Assembly: GCA_028716785.1 (NCBI GenBank)
Contig: JAQUPD010000001.1
Coordinates: 159,628-223,627, forward strand
Source: Fidelibacterota bacterium
GTDB taxonomy: Bacteria > Fidelibacterota > Fidelibacteria > Fidelibacterales > Fidelibacteraceae
Length of the DNA stretch: 64,000 nucleotides
Reading direction: 5' to 3'
This document shows, piece by piece, positions 19,082-28,578 of this stretch. Under the pieces are notes generated by a model, which was given only the letters and a program-made list of their open reading frames with translations, did no database searches and was not told the DNA's origin. Position 1 is the stretch's first letter. Each line of letters begins with the position of its first letter. A program made the position numbers and the translations under genes.

Positions 19082-19106
19082 AAAAAAGTGGGGGCTTTTA
19101 ACCCCC
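19082..19106 (-). terminator. Terminator-like G5/C5 hairpin between the DUF2723 and glycosyltransferase genes
   Basis: On the minus strand GGGGG-TTAAAAG-CCCCC is followed by AC and six T. It sits 7 nt after the DUF2723 gene stop, and its T-run ends 2 nt before the glycosyltransferase start codon. It should end most transcripts of the upstream gene; read-through or a promoter inside the upstream gene would be needed for the next one. Confidence 0.7.
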
Positions 19107-19113
19107 CTTATGG

Positions 19114-21759
19114 TTATTGTTGAAGTCTCTTTTCTTCTTTTAATTTTAGAATTTCTTCTCTCATTTTAAGGGCATTTTGATCATTGGGCGCTACTTGGCT
19201 TAACCATTGATTTAAAAGATTTAATGCTTCATCATATTTTTCGGCTTCTCGATACATTAAGGTTAACATGCCCACAACACGTGCATCTCGGGGATATAAG
19301 AGATAAGCATTTTCCAACACCGACGCTGCCTTTTCATAATCCTGTAAATCCATGTAATAAACTTGAGCAGCATTAAAATATTCATTAAATCCAATGTTAT
19401 CCCGATTAAGATACCGTTCCAGCCGATTTTCCAATTCAGCTGTATCGCCTGTTCCAAAATATAGACGTCCCATTTGAAGCATAAGATCTGGATGATAAAT
19501 GGGAATATTAGATTCTGGAATTTTCTCTTCCAAAAAATCAAGAAGTTCTCTGGCTTTTTCTTTATCTCCTCGCTCAAGAAATGCCACAACACCCTGCATC
19601 GCACATGTCCTATAGTTTTGCATCAACCGTTTACTGTTATTATCTAAATAAACCTTTGGATTGTTGAGATTTCTAAAACGATAGACCTGGGTATAGTTTT
19701 CATAAATTTTATCTGGATCAACAGAAGAAACTTTTTTAGGTTGAAGTCGAAGAGCAAGTCCTTCCATAGAAAGATAGTCATTGAGACCAATTCTATTATC
19801 ATCGGGGACCGTAACTGCAAAATAAACAGGTCGTTTCCATTCCGCAGCACGTGCAATAATATATACCATTTGATCCTGAACACGTAAACCAATATCCCGA
19901 AAACCAGGATCCATACGCCATGTAATCTTTCCTTCAGGATTAAGGGAATCGGGAACGGGAATGGACATTTCTTGGGATTTCCAGGGGATAACCGTTAAGC
20001 GTTCAATTTGACTATCTGATAATGGTATATTTACTTTAGGTTCATTGTGTTTCAGTTGAAGGATATACCACGGTGTATTTAAAAGGCTCAGATTAACAAC
20101 ACGGACATCTTTCCGCACATTTTCTACTTCTTGCAAATACCAAACCGGAAAGGTATCATTGTCTCCGTTTGTAAAAAGAATTCCATGAGGTGCAACCGTA
20201 TTCAGAAGGTTATAAGCATAATCTGAAGCTACATAGTTGCCGCTCCGGTTACTTTCATGATAATTTGCCCTTAGCATATTCACGGGAAGAACTAAGAGGA
20301 GAATAATCGTTACAATGGGAACAAGTATTGTTCTTAATTTTTTCTTTTTTAAGGAATTTACAAAGTTCAGAATGCCATGGACACCCAAGCCAATCCAGAT
20401 TGAAAACGCGAAAAATGAGCCAACATACGAATAGTCTCTTTCCCGTGGTTGGGGTTCTGGCTGATTAAGATAAATAATAATAGCAAGACCTGTCATGATA
20501 AAAAGGGCGAGGACCGATAGTGCTCTGTTTCGGTCTTTTGCAAAGTGATAAAACATGCCAAACCATCCAATCACAAAAGGAATCCCCCACAATTTTGTGG
20601 GATCCAGTTCATCCCCGGTTCTTCCAATAAATTGCCAGTTAAAATACCGGATATACATGTGTTTCACCTGATAATTCCAAAAGAAGTCCCAGGAACTAGA
20701 ATATTGGCTACGATTAGGAGACTCACGCCAGCGGGCACTTCGATCCCACGTGATATCGCCATATTGTTCACGTTGTAAATAAGCCATAGCTTGGCGAGTA
20801 GTTTCTGGATCATTTTCATCAATACCGGGATTTTTTAGCGATCGAATAAATATTGTCTCATACGATGAATAACCAATGGTAATTAATGCCAGTCCAAGCA
20901 GTAAAATTTGAGTCCATTTGAGAGCAGGTTTATGGTTTTTTAAAAAGGATCTAGCAAGAGCATAGGTAACAAAGATAATGACGAGAATTATTCCAAGTGC
21001 AAGAGGAAAAGCAATTGCGGCAGTCTTTATCCCCAATTTATATGCTAAACGGGCAGTACCAAGAACAATGCCATTATTGATAATTAAATAATAAAGTCCC
21101 GTCCCCATAGCTAAAAGAATCAGGGGGCCCCATCGAAAATCTTTGTATCTGAAATAAATAATCAACGCAATAAAAGGAAGCGCTAAAAGATTTAACATGT
21201 GAATACCTATGGCAAGTCCAATAAGATAGGCGATCAAAATCAAATATTGTTCACCATGAGAATGCTGTTCATCCACTTCATGCCATTTAAGGACAAGCCA
21301 TACTACAATAGCCGTAAAAAAAGTACTCATGGCATACACTTCAGATTCAACGGCATTAAACCAATGACTGCTTGTAAACGCAAAGGTCATGGCACCGATA
21401 AAAGCACTGATATAGGTAATAAATCTTTTGCTCCCTTTTGCATTTTTATCCACAAAGAAGTGGCTAAACTGAATGATAATCAAATAAAGAAGTAGCACCG
21501 CCCCGGCAGAAGCAATAGGAGACATAAGATTCATTCGCCATCCAATATCTGGATTGAGGGGAAGCATAGTAAAAATTCGACCTAAAAGGATAAAGATAGG
21601 ACTCCCAGGAGGGTGTGGAACACCCATAATATAAGATGTGGCAATAAATTCACCACAGTCCCAGAAGGAAAGGGTTGGAGCCATTGTTTTTAAATACGCA
21701 AAAAACGAGCCAAAAAACGCCAGGATACCCAACCAAAATTTCATTTTATCTTTTGCCAT
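19114..21759 (-). CDS. DUF2723 multi-pass membrane protein with C-terminal tetratricopeptide repeats
   Basis: 881 residues. The N-terminus carries the DUF2723 signature (FLKTMAPTLSFWDCGEFIA-like, then GVPHPPGSPIFILLGRIF), which resembles the first loop of protein O-mannosyltransferase-like GT-C enzymes. Many membrane helices fill about residues 1-490. A soluble domain follows with GDNDTFPVWYLQEVENVRKD, common in this family. The last ~170 residues look like TPR helices (DYEKAASVLENAYLLYPRD). A membrane glycosyltransferase using lipid-linked sugars is likely but unproven. It is common in Bacteroidetes and related phyla. Next to it is a GT2 gene, so both may act on surface glycans. Confidence 0.85.
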   Translation of the reverse strand: MAKDKMKFWLGILAFFGSFFAYLKTMAPTLSFWDCGEFIATSYIMGVPHPPGSPIFILLGRIFTMLPLNPDIGWRMNLMSPIASAGAVLLLYLIIIQFSHFFVDKNAKGSKRFITYISAFIGAMTFAFTSSHWFNAVESEVYAMSTFFTAIVVWLVLKWHEVDEQHSHGEQYLILIAYLIGLAIGIHMLNLLALPFIALIIYFRYKDFRWGPLILLAMGTGLYYLIINNGIVLGTARLAYKLGIKTAAIAFPLALGIILVIIFVTYALARSFLKNHKPALKWTQILLLGLALITIGYSSYETIFIRSLKNPGIDENDPETTRQAMAYLQREQYGDITWDRSARWRESPNRSQYSSSWDFFWNYQVKHMYIRYFNWQFIGRTGDELDPTKLWGIPFVIGWFGMFYHFAKDRNRALSVLALFIMTGLAIIIYLNQPEPQPRERDYSYVGSFFAFSIWIGLGVHGILNFVNSLKKKKLRTILVPIVTIILLLVLPVNMLRANYHESNRSGNYVASDYAYNLLNTVAPHGILFTNGDNDTFPVWYLQEVENVRKDVRVVNLSLLNTPWYILQLKHNEPKVNIPLSDSQIERLTVIPWKSQEMSIPVPDSLNPEGKITWRMDPGFRDIGLRVQDQMVYIIARAAEWKRPVYFAVTVPDDNRIGLNDYLSMEGLALRLQPKKVSSVDPDKIYENYTQVYRFRNLNNPKVYLDNNSKRLMQNYRTCAMQGVVAFLERGDKEKARELLDFLEEKIPESNIPIYHPDLMLQMGRLYFGTGDTAELENRLERYLNRDNIGFNEYFNAAQVYYMDLQDYEKAASVLENAYLLYPRDARVVGMLTLMYREAEKYDEALNLLNQWLSQVAPNDQNALKMREEILKLKEEKRLQQ

Positions 21760-21860
21760 GTGTCTTTCCCTATATTTTTAAACTTTAAAATAAAAGCACT
21801 TATATCTATTTTTTTTTTTAATCATCCGTAAACACTTGTTTCTTGATCTCTAAGAACACT

Positions 21861-23966
21861 TTAACCAATCGTTGCATAATCTAATTTATCCCGATAATGT
21901 TTCAAAAAGAATTCCCGAAGGGTTTTGTGCTGTGGCAAAAGAATTTGAGGGTCTTGATCGATTAACAGAAATGCTTTTTCCCGTGCTTTAACCATAATTG
22001 GCAAGTCACTCACTAAATCAGCAATTTTAAGTCCAGTTTCTCCGTGTTGACGGGTACTGAAAAAGTCCCCGGGTCCCCGCAATTTGAGATCTGTTTCTGA
22101 AATTTCAAAGCCATTGGTTGTTTTTTCCAAAGTACGAAGACGTGTATTTCCACTCTCAGAATTTTTACGATTAACTAAAAGGCAAAAACTTTGATCAGAC
22201 CCACGTCCTACTCTACCCCGCAATTGATGGAGTTGAGTAAGACCAAATCGCTCAGCATTTTCTACCATCATAATACTTGCGTTGGGAACATCTACTCCTA
22301 CTTCAATTACCGTAGTAGAAACAAGAATATGAATTTTTTTCTCTTTAAACGCTTTCATAATTGCTTCTTTTTCAGGTACTGGTATTTTCCCATGGAGTAA
22401 CGCAACGGTCATATCAGGGAATATATGTTCCTGTAATTCTTTATACCCTTCTTCAGCGGCTTTTAAATCCATTTTTTCACTCTCACTGATTAAGGGATAA
22501 ACCACATAAACTTGTCGACCTTTCCGAATTTCTTTCCGAATAAAGTCATACGTATTTTTTAGCTCATTGGGTGTAACAACTTTTGTTTTTACGGTTTTAC
22601 GGCCAGGGGGCATTTCATCAAGAATTGAGACATCCATATCGCCATAAAGAGTTAAGGATAGGGTGCGGGGAATGGGTGTTGCTGTCATAGATAGCACGTG
22701 TGGATTCATCCCTTTTTTAATAAGTGTCCCTCTTTGATCAACGCCAAAGCGATGTTGTTCATCAATGACCACAAATCCTAACTTTTTAAAAAGAACTCCC
22801 TCTTGAATTAATGCATGGGTTCCAATAACTATGGGAGTCTTTCCCATAGCAATATTTTCAAGAAACACCTTTTTTTGAGACAGGTTTTGTCTGCCTGTTA
22901 ATAAAACAACAGGAATATTCAAAGGTGCAAACAACTCACTAAAACTTTTATAATGTTGATGTGCCAATATTTCTGTCGGCGCCATAATTGCCGTTTGAAA
23001 TCCGTTATCGATCATGATTGCCGCCGCGGCTGCAGCAACTAGGGTTTTACCGCTCCCTACATCCCCCTGTAACAAACGATTCATCACGTGTCCCGACCGA
23101 AAATCTTTATAAATTTCGCGAATTACCCGCTTTTGAGCGTTTGTGAGATCAAAGGGCAAAGAGTGATACAATGCATGAATAAGTTCCCCTGCATGGGTGC
23201 AAACAAAGGGACTTTTTTGAGCTTTGATGGTTTGTTTTTTTATTGCCAACAGGAGTTGGAGCATAAAAAGTTCCTGAAATTTAAATCGAAACCATGCTTT
23301 TTTTAAGGATGCCTCATTGTGAGGGAAATGAATCTGATATAAAGCTTCCCGAAAGGGTAAAATCCGAAAAGATTTCTGAACATCTTCCGGAAGGGGATCT
23401 GGTAAATATGGCGGACATTGATTAAAAAGATGATAAAATATTTTTCGAAACAGCCGTGAATTAAAACCCTTATGCCGAAGATCCTGTGTTAGGGGATACA
23501 CGGGAACCAACATGCCTGTATTGAGTTGTTCCCGATCGATAAAATCAAAATCTGGATGCGTCATAGTATAACCCTTGAAGAATTCCACCTTCCCACTAAC
23601 AGAAATAATTTCTCCTGGTTTCAAAACCTTTTGGATCCATTGATACCCCTGAAACCATGTCAAGGTCATATACCCTGTCGTATCTCGTAGCATTACCTTA
23701 AGGATTTCCCTCTGTCGAAGGTGTTGAAGAACACAAGAAACCACCTCACCCACCACCGTACATTCTTCCCCAACAACAAGATTTCCAATAGCTTTTACCG
23801 TTGACCTGTCTAAATACCTTCGAGGAAAATAATGTAAAAGATCCTCTATTGTCGTAATGCCGTGGTTTTTTAAAACTTCTTCACGTCCTCGACCGATATA
23901 AGGAATATTCTTTATAGGCTGATCTAAAAAAGGATGCACATTTTCTACCGATACGTCACATAGCAC
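21861..23966 (-). CDS. recG: ATP-dependent DNA helicase RecG
   Basis: 701 residues; remodels stalled replication forks and Holliday junctions. The N-terminal wedge/OB region has IPYIGRGREEVLKNHGI and VVGEVVSC. The helicase core has LLQGDVGSGKTLVAAAAA (Walker A), VIDEQHRFGV (DExH), MTATPIPRTL and QLRGRVGRG (motif VI), then the TRG region (GPGDFFSTRQHG). The only start giving a full wedge is a GTG at 23966, which overlaps the end of the DUF4139 gene by 22 nt and has no obvious ribosome-binding site, so translation is probably coupled. Confidence 0.95.
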   Translation of the reverse strand: MLCDVSVENVHPFLDQPIKNIPYIGRGREEVLKNHGITTIEDLLHYFPRRYLDRSTVKAIGNLVVGEECTVVGEVVSCVLQHLRQREILKVMLRDTTGYMTLTWFQGYQWIQKVLKPGEIISVSGKVEFFKGYTMTHPDFDFIDREQLNTGMLVPVYPLTQDLRHKGFNSRLFRKIFYHLFNQCPPYLPDPLPEDVQKSFRILPFREALYQIHFPHNEASLKKAWFRFKFQELFMLQLLLAIKKQTIKAQKSPFVCTHAGELIHALYHSLPFDLTNAQKRVIREIYKDFRSGHVMNRLLQGDVGSGKTLVAAAAAAIMIDNGFQTAIMAPTEILAHQHYKSFSELFAPLNIPVVLLTGRQNLSQKKVFLENIAMGKTPIVIGTHALIQEGVLFKKLGFVVIDEQHRFGVDQRGTLIKKGMNPHVLSMTATPIPRTLSLTLYGDMDVSILDEMPPGRKTVKTKVVTPNELKNTYDFIRKEIRKGRQVYVVYPLISESEKMDLKAAEEGYKELQEHIFPDMTVALLHGKIPVPEKEAIMKAFKEKKIHILVSTTVIEVGVDVPNASIMMVENAERFGLTQLHQLRGRVGRGSDQSFCLLVNRKNSESGNTRLRTLEKTTNGFEISETDLKLRGPGDFFSTRQHGETGLKIADLVSDLPIMVKAREKAFLLIDQDPQILLPQHKTLREFFLKHYRDKLDYATIG

Positions 23967-25261
23967 ATATATTCAACACAGATTGATTCACCCGCTTTTA
24001 TGGTACAAGGAATTTCAAGGTCTGTTGCTGATTTTTTTTCAACAGGATGAGAAGCTTTTTTTACTACCCAGTTGCCATACCACTGATCACGAATAATAAC
24101 AGATATAGACTTATCACTTTGGTTGCGAATTTCGTAACATATTGTTCCTTCTGCTGTTTCTCTTTCTCTTTTATAATCCAGAACTGTTCGTTTGAAAACA
24201 ACATCAAAAGCCTTTCCGGGCGTTATTATCACTGGTTCCCCCGCTGGGGTATTGGGGATTCGGACTTCACCTCCAAATATTCCCTTTTCATTAAAAATCC
24301 GCAGGATCCCTTCAGGCAAAACCATAGGATCGTTTGTGTCCTTCTTTATCATGAATGTCAATTCTAAATCAGCATGAAACGGTAGTGTTCCAGAAGATGA
24401 AAAGGAATTTCCAGAGACAATATATTTTTTTTCTGGCTGAATTTCTTTAGGTGCAGCGAGAGGTAGCCTGAACTCAGACTTGGGGGTAAATGTCACATAA
24501 TCTTTTAACGTAAAAATGTAATGATCTCCAGTACTTTGAGGTGCTTCAGCAGCAAAAGCGGCGTTAGCTGACATTTCTACTCCCATTCCCTTAGGGGCAG
24601 CCTGCATGGCTCTTTCAACATTTCTCGATTGTGTTTCTATATCCCCCGCCAAAAGTGTTACCTTTGCACTGGTCAAGGTGCCGGTTCCTTGATTAATCAC
24701 CCGAAACCAGGGAATAAAAAGAGCTGTTTCTTTATCGTTCCACCGCAATTCATATTCAGCCGACCAAATAAAATCATGGGTTAAGAAACCGTAGGTCACG
24801 GGCGGATTTTTCTTTTTAGAAGGAAAGGACAATGGCAAATATTCTAGCTTTTTATCACCGGGGATTTCGGCTAGTTCATAGTATAAGATATTTGCTGGAT
24901 CAATTATATAAACTTGATTGGTCCCCTCAACATAAATCGCATTGTTTTCATGTTTCACAAATTTACCCCGGATATCGATACTTTCCTTTAACAAAAGATG
25001 AATATTAGTTCCTTCTTCTAAATGATAGGCACCATAATTAGGATACATATAGCGAAGAATTCCTTCTGGTTCTGCCGATTTCCAAACTGTTTTAGGTATA
25101 ATATTTAATCCGTACGTTGGCAAATAAAATCTTTCATTTATTGTATAAGGCTCTTCCTGAAACGTTACCCAAGCACCTATTTTTGGCAATATTAAAACTT
25201 CAGGAGGATTGCCAAAAAGTGCCGTACAGACTAAAAGCAAAAGTGTTATAATGCGAAGCAT
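23945..25261 (-). CDS. Exported DUF4139-domain protein
   Basis: 438 residues beginning with a signal peptide (LRIITLLLLVCTALFG). The middle and C-terminal parts resemble the DUF4139 fold: WSAEYELRWNDKETAL, followed by a beta-rich region and the end strand FDVVFKRTVLDYKRE..TICYEIRNQSDKSI. The function of DUF4139 is unknown; family proteins are exported and predicted to be beta-sandwich-rich. Good GGAAAGGG upstream of the ATG. Overlap with recG implies co-transcription but the two have no known functional link. Confidence 0.7.
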   Translation of the reverse strand: MLRIITLLLLVCTALFGNPPEVLILPKIGAWVTFQEEPYTINERFYLPTYGLNIIPKTVWKSAEPEGILRYMYPNYGAYHLEEGTNIHLLLKESIDIRGKFVKHENNAIYVEGTNQVYIIDPANILYYELAEIPGDKKLEYLPLSFPSKKKNPPVTYGFLTHDFIWSAEYELRWNDKETALFIPWFRVINQGTGTLTSAKVTLLAGDIETQSRNVERAMQAAPKGMGVEMSANAAFAAEAPQSTGDHYIFTLKDYVTFTPKSEFRLPLAAPKEIQPEKKYIVSGNSFSSSGTLPFHADLELTFMIKKDTNDPMVLPEGILRIFNEKGIFGGEVRIPNTPAGEPVIITPGKAFDVVFKRTVLDYKRERETAEGTICYEIRNQSDKSISVIIRDQWYGNWVVKKASHPVEKKSATDLEIPCTIKAGESICVEYMCYVTYR

Positions 25262-25295
25262 AATATCCCTTTCCTCGTTACATTAACTATTCATG

Positions 25296-27956
25296 TTAAT
25301 GGTCCAAGCGTGCCAGATTTAATTTAAGCAGGTTAAGATTATTTTCAATTTCCTGTTCTTTTTCCTGCTCATATCGCACCACATGTTTTGGTGCTTTTCT
25401 TATAAAATTGGGATTTTGTAGTTTATTCCTAACCCCTATCAGATGTTGTTCCAACATTTCTATTTCTTTTTTAAGACGATTTTTTTCTTTATCAATATCA
25501 ATTAAGTCTGCCAAGGGAACGTAAATTTCAAGATTTTGAACGACTGCTGTTGCACTAAGTTTCGGTTTTTCAAGTTTTTCTTTAATAGTCAGGGTCTGCA
25601 CTTTTGCTAACGCATAAATATATTCTTTTTTTTTCAGGAGGATATCCCGTTGCCCTTGGGTTCCTCCATGAATTAAAACTGTTGCTTTTTTTGAAGGAGG
25701 AACGGTTAATTCACTGCGAATCGTACGGAGAGCTGTTATCACATCCATAAGAAGTTGCATCTCTTCTTCTGCTTTCATTTTTTTATCTGTAGGAAGCTGA
25801 AACGGTGTTGGCCAAGCGCTAATAACAAGATGAGTCTCTTCCTCCTCTTTTACAAACTGCCAGATTTCTTCTGTAATAAAGGGGGCAAAGGGATGAAGAA
25901 GTTTGAGAATATTTCTCAACACATAAATGGCCGTCCCAAGTGCACTGTCTTTTAGAATAATATTGCCTCTATATAGGCGAGGCTTGATAAGCTCAAGATA
26001 CCAATCACAAAAGTAGCCCCAGGTAAAATCATAAATATCTTTTGCGGCATCATTAAACCGATATTTTTTTAGATTTTTATTCACAGATTGAAGAGTTTCG
26101 TTAAGTTTCCCTAAAATCCAAAGATCTGCAGTTTCAAGATTTTCATTTTCAAGATTAGAGGCATTGAAGCAATAATCAACAGGTTTATTTATAAGGACAA
26201 AGCGACTGGCATTCCAGAGTTTATTCATAAAATTCCGTCCTACTTCAATCCTGTTTTCATCAAAAAGGATATCTTGGCCTTGGGGCGCAATAAGCATAAT
26301 GCCAAAACGTAGAGCATCGGCACCAAACCGATCAATTAACTCAAGAGGATCGGGGGAATTTCCCAGAGATTTGCTCATTTTCCGTCCCTGAGCATCTCGA
26401 ATAAGTCCTGTAAAATAGACATTTTTAAAGGGGATTTCTCCCATAAATTCAAGACCAGCCATAATCATCCGAGCTACCCAGAAAAAGATAATATCAGGAG
26501 CTGTTACAAGATCATCCGTAGGATAATAATATTTCAGGTCTTCTGTTTCTTCTGGCCAACCAAGGGTAGAAAAAGGCCAAAGCCAAGAACTGAACCAGGT
26601 ATCCAACACATCTTCATCTTGTTTAATCTGTGTTGAGCCACAGGTTGGACACGTCTTTGGATCCTCGCGAAGGGCATTTTCCCATCCACAATTCTGACAA
26701 TAAAAAAAAGGAATTCTGTGTCCCCACCACAATTGTCGACTAATACACCAATCTTTAATGTTTTCTAGCCAATGATTATACGTTTTTACCCAGCGCCCAG
26801 GATTAAAATGGATTTTCCCTTCATTCACAACTTTCAGCGCTTTTTCTGCCATGTTCTCCATCTTTACAAACCACTGTTCTGAGACTCGGGGTTCAATGGG
26901 AACTCCTGCCCGTTCACTATATCCTACTTTGTGTGTATATTTTTCAATTTTTACAAGATATCCCTTTTCTTCCAGCTCTTTTACAATTTTTTTTCGAGCT
27001 TCCTCACGCGTTAATCCCAGATAGTGAGAACCAGCCTTTTCATTTAAGGTCGCATCTGAATTAAAAATATCAATAAAAGGAAGTTTGTGCCGCAACCCAA
27101 TGTCATAATCATTGGGGTCATGACAAGGAGTTATTTTTAAAGCACCTGTCCCAAAACCCTTATCAACATACTCATCGGCAATGACAGGGATTTCTCTATT
27201 CGCAATAGGAAGAATAAGCGTTTTACCAATAAAATCTTTGTATCGTTCATCATCAGGGTGAACCGCAACGGCTGAATCTCCCAACATGGTTTCAGGCCGA
27301 GTTGTAGCAATCGTTAATCCATGTGATGGATCCTCTTTTAAGGGATATCGGATATACCACAAGTGACCATGAACTTCTTTATAAATAACTTCCTCATCGG
27401 AAAGGGCAGTAAGCGAAACAGGACACCAATTAACAATGCGTATTCCTTTGTAAATGTATCCTTTTTCATAAAGACGGACAAACACTTCCCGGACAGCTTT
27501 TGAGAGTCCTTCATCCAAAGTAAAGCGTTCTCGGGACCAATCACATGACACACCAAGTTTTTTTAACTGCTTAATGATAATGCCCCCATATCGATTTTTC
27601 CATTCCCAAACAAGATTTAAAAATTCCTCGCGGGAATAATCAGTCCGACGTTTGCCCTTTTTCAACAAATCTTTTTCAACAGCAGCCTGCGTGGCAATCC
27701 CCGCATGATCAGTACCAGGAAGCCAAAGCGTCTCATAGCCTTCCATACGCGCTTTGCGGACTAAAATATCTTGAATTGTGTTGTTTAAAATATGTCCCAT
27801 CGTTAACATACCCGTAACATTTGGTGGAGGAATCATCACTGTATAGGGTTTTTTATAAGGATTGGGGGCAGAGTGAAAATAGCCCTTTTTCAACCACACT
27901 TCATACCATTTGTCTTCAACATGGGTAGGATCGTATAATTTAGGTAACTCTTTCAT
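25296..27956 (-). CDS. valS: Valyl-tRNA synthetase
   Basis: 886 residues from the ATG at 27956 (a TTG six bases earlier is the alternative). Class I synthetase that charges tRNA-Val and edits mischarged Thr. The HIGH motif appears as MGHILNN in PPPNVTGMLTMGHILNN. The CP1 editing domain has ATTRPETMLGDSAVAVHPDD. A zinc knuckle is formed by FFYCQNCG and CPTCGS. The KMSKS loop is GRKMSKSLGN. The C-terminus is the tRNA-binding coiled coil ending in ...LNLLKLNLARL. The ribosome-binding site is weak. Confidence 0.97.
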   Translation of the reverse strand: MKELPKLYDPTHVEDKWYEVWLKKGYFHSAPNPYKKPYTVMIPPPNVTGMLTMGHILNNTIQDILVRKARMEGYETLWLPGTDHAGIATQAAVEKDLLKKGKRRTDYSREEFLNLVWEWKNRYGGIIIKQLKKLGVSCDWSRERFTLDEGLSKAVREVFVRLYEKGYIYKGIRIVNWCPVSLTALSDEEVIYKEVHGHLWYIRYPLKEDPSHGLTIATTRPETMLGDSAVAVHPDDERYKDFIGKTLILPIANREIPVIADEYVDKGFGTGALKITPCHDPNDYDIGLRHKLPFIDIFNSDATLNEKAGSHYLGLTREEARKKIVKELEEKGYLVKIEKYTHKVGYSERAGVPIEPRVSEQWFVKMENMAEKALKVVNEGKIHFNPGRWVKTYNHWLENIKDWCISRQLWWGHRIPFFYCQNCGWENALREDPKTCPTCGSTQIKQDEDVLDTWFSSWLWPFSTLGWPEETEDLKYYYPTDDLVTAPDIIFFWVARMIMAGLEFMGEIPFKNVYFTGLIRDAQGRKMSKSLGNSPDPLELIDRFGADALRFGIMLIAPQGQDILFDENRIEVGRNFMNKLWNASRFVLINKPVDYCFNASNLENENLETADLWILGKLNETLQSVNKNLKKYRFNDAAKDIYDFTWGYFCDWYLELIKPRLYRGNIILKDSALGTAIYVLRNILKLLHPFAPFITEEIWQFVKEEEETHLVISAWPTPFQLPTDKKMKAEEEMQLLMDVITALRTIRSELTVPPSKKATVLIHGGTQGQRDILLKKKEYIYALAKVQTLTIKEKLEKPKLSATAVVQNLEIYVPLADLIDIDKEKNRLKKEIEMLEQHLIGVRNKLQNPNFIRKAPKHVVRYEQEKEQEIENNLNLLKLNLARLDH

Positions 27957-28216
27957 AAGCAAGCTCGTATTCTGTTTTCTTTCATTATCAATAGATTGTT
28001 AATTTATGGAATAAAAAAGAGAATGGTTATTTGAGAATTAAATACTTTCTCAAAGCAATTTCGTTTGATCCCTATAAAATAAATATCATTTTTCTCTTAG
28101 GATATTTTAAATATACGAGGGTGTAAGAGTGTTCTCACGTGTCAATTTACGAGTAAGAAAATTCATGACATCCTAAAACAAAGCATGTCAAAATTGTTAA
28201 GATAAAAATGGGGTAT

Positions 28217-28373
28217 AAAAAAGCCTGCAGCGTTTTTGATGAATCCGTTTATCACGGTGGGTACCTGCCCCTGAGTTCAGTCTTCCTCTCGAAAGAGGCT
28301 TGACTTCCGCCAGGATGAGCTAAGGTTCCCATAGTATCAATGTTGATTCTCAAAAAATTGGCTGCAGGCCATC
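28217..28373 (-). ncRNA. Structured small RNA, 6S RNA (SsrS)-like candidate
   Basis: About 157 nt with a promoter directly upstream and a six-T run at its 3' end. The two ends pair over about 21 bp with small bulges: GCCTGCAGC/GCTGCAGGC, TTTTTGA/TCAAAAA, GAATC/GATTC. Inside is a large, roughly symmetric internal loop of about 14 nt per side, then GGGAACC/GGTACCC with one mismatch, CCTG/CAGG, AGTC/GACT, and a terminal CCTCT-TTCG-AGAGG hairpin. A long rod with a central bubble and a near-terminal closing stem is the 6S RNA architecture, which mimics an open promoter and holds sigma-70 RNA polymerase. Sequence-level confirmation is not possible here; another unknown RNA is the alternative. Confidence 0.55.
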
Positions 28374-28379
28374 TAATAA

Positions 28380-28408
28380 AAGATAGAGTAGTTTTTGTCT
28401 ATTTTCAA
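28380..28408 (-). promoter_or_regulatory. Sigma-70-type promoter of the 6S-like RNA
   Basis: On the minus strand TTGAAA (28403-28408) and TATCTT (28380-28385) are separated by exactly 17 bp. Counting 7 nt past the -10 box places the start at about 28373, right at the base of the RNA's closing stem. Confidence 0.65.
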
Positions 28409-28578
28409 GGAATTTTCAATTTTTTTTCACCCTTTTATCCTTGCTTTTATCAAAATCCTTTATTTTTGTTCACCAAGGGATTCACTAAATTCTATGATGA
28501 AATTGCAGATTGATTATCTCAAAATGATAGAATCTCGCCACTGGAAGTGGTTAAGAAATCTGATTCCTATCTGATGGA

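Noticed and set aside
27957..28373. T-box or other tRNA-sensing leader of valS
   Set aside because: The structured RNA upstream of valS lacks the T-box consensus (AGGGTGG.ACCGCG) and is followed by its own T-run about 260 nt before the valS start.
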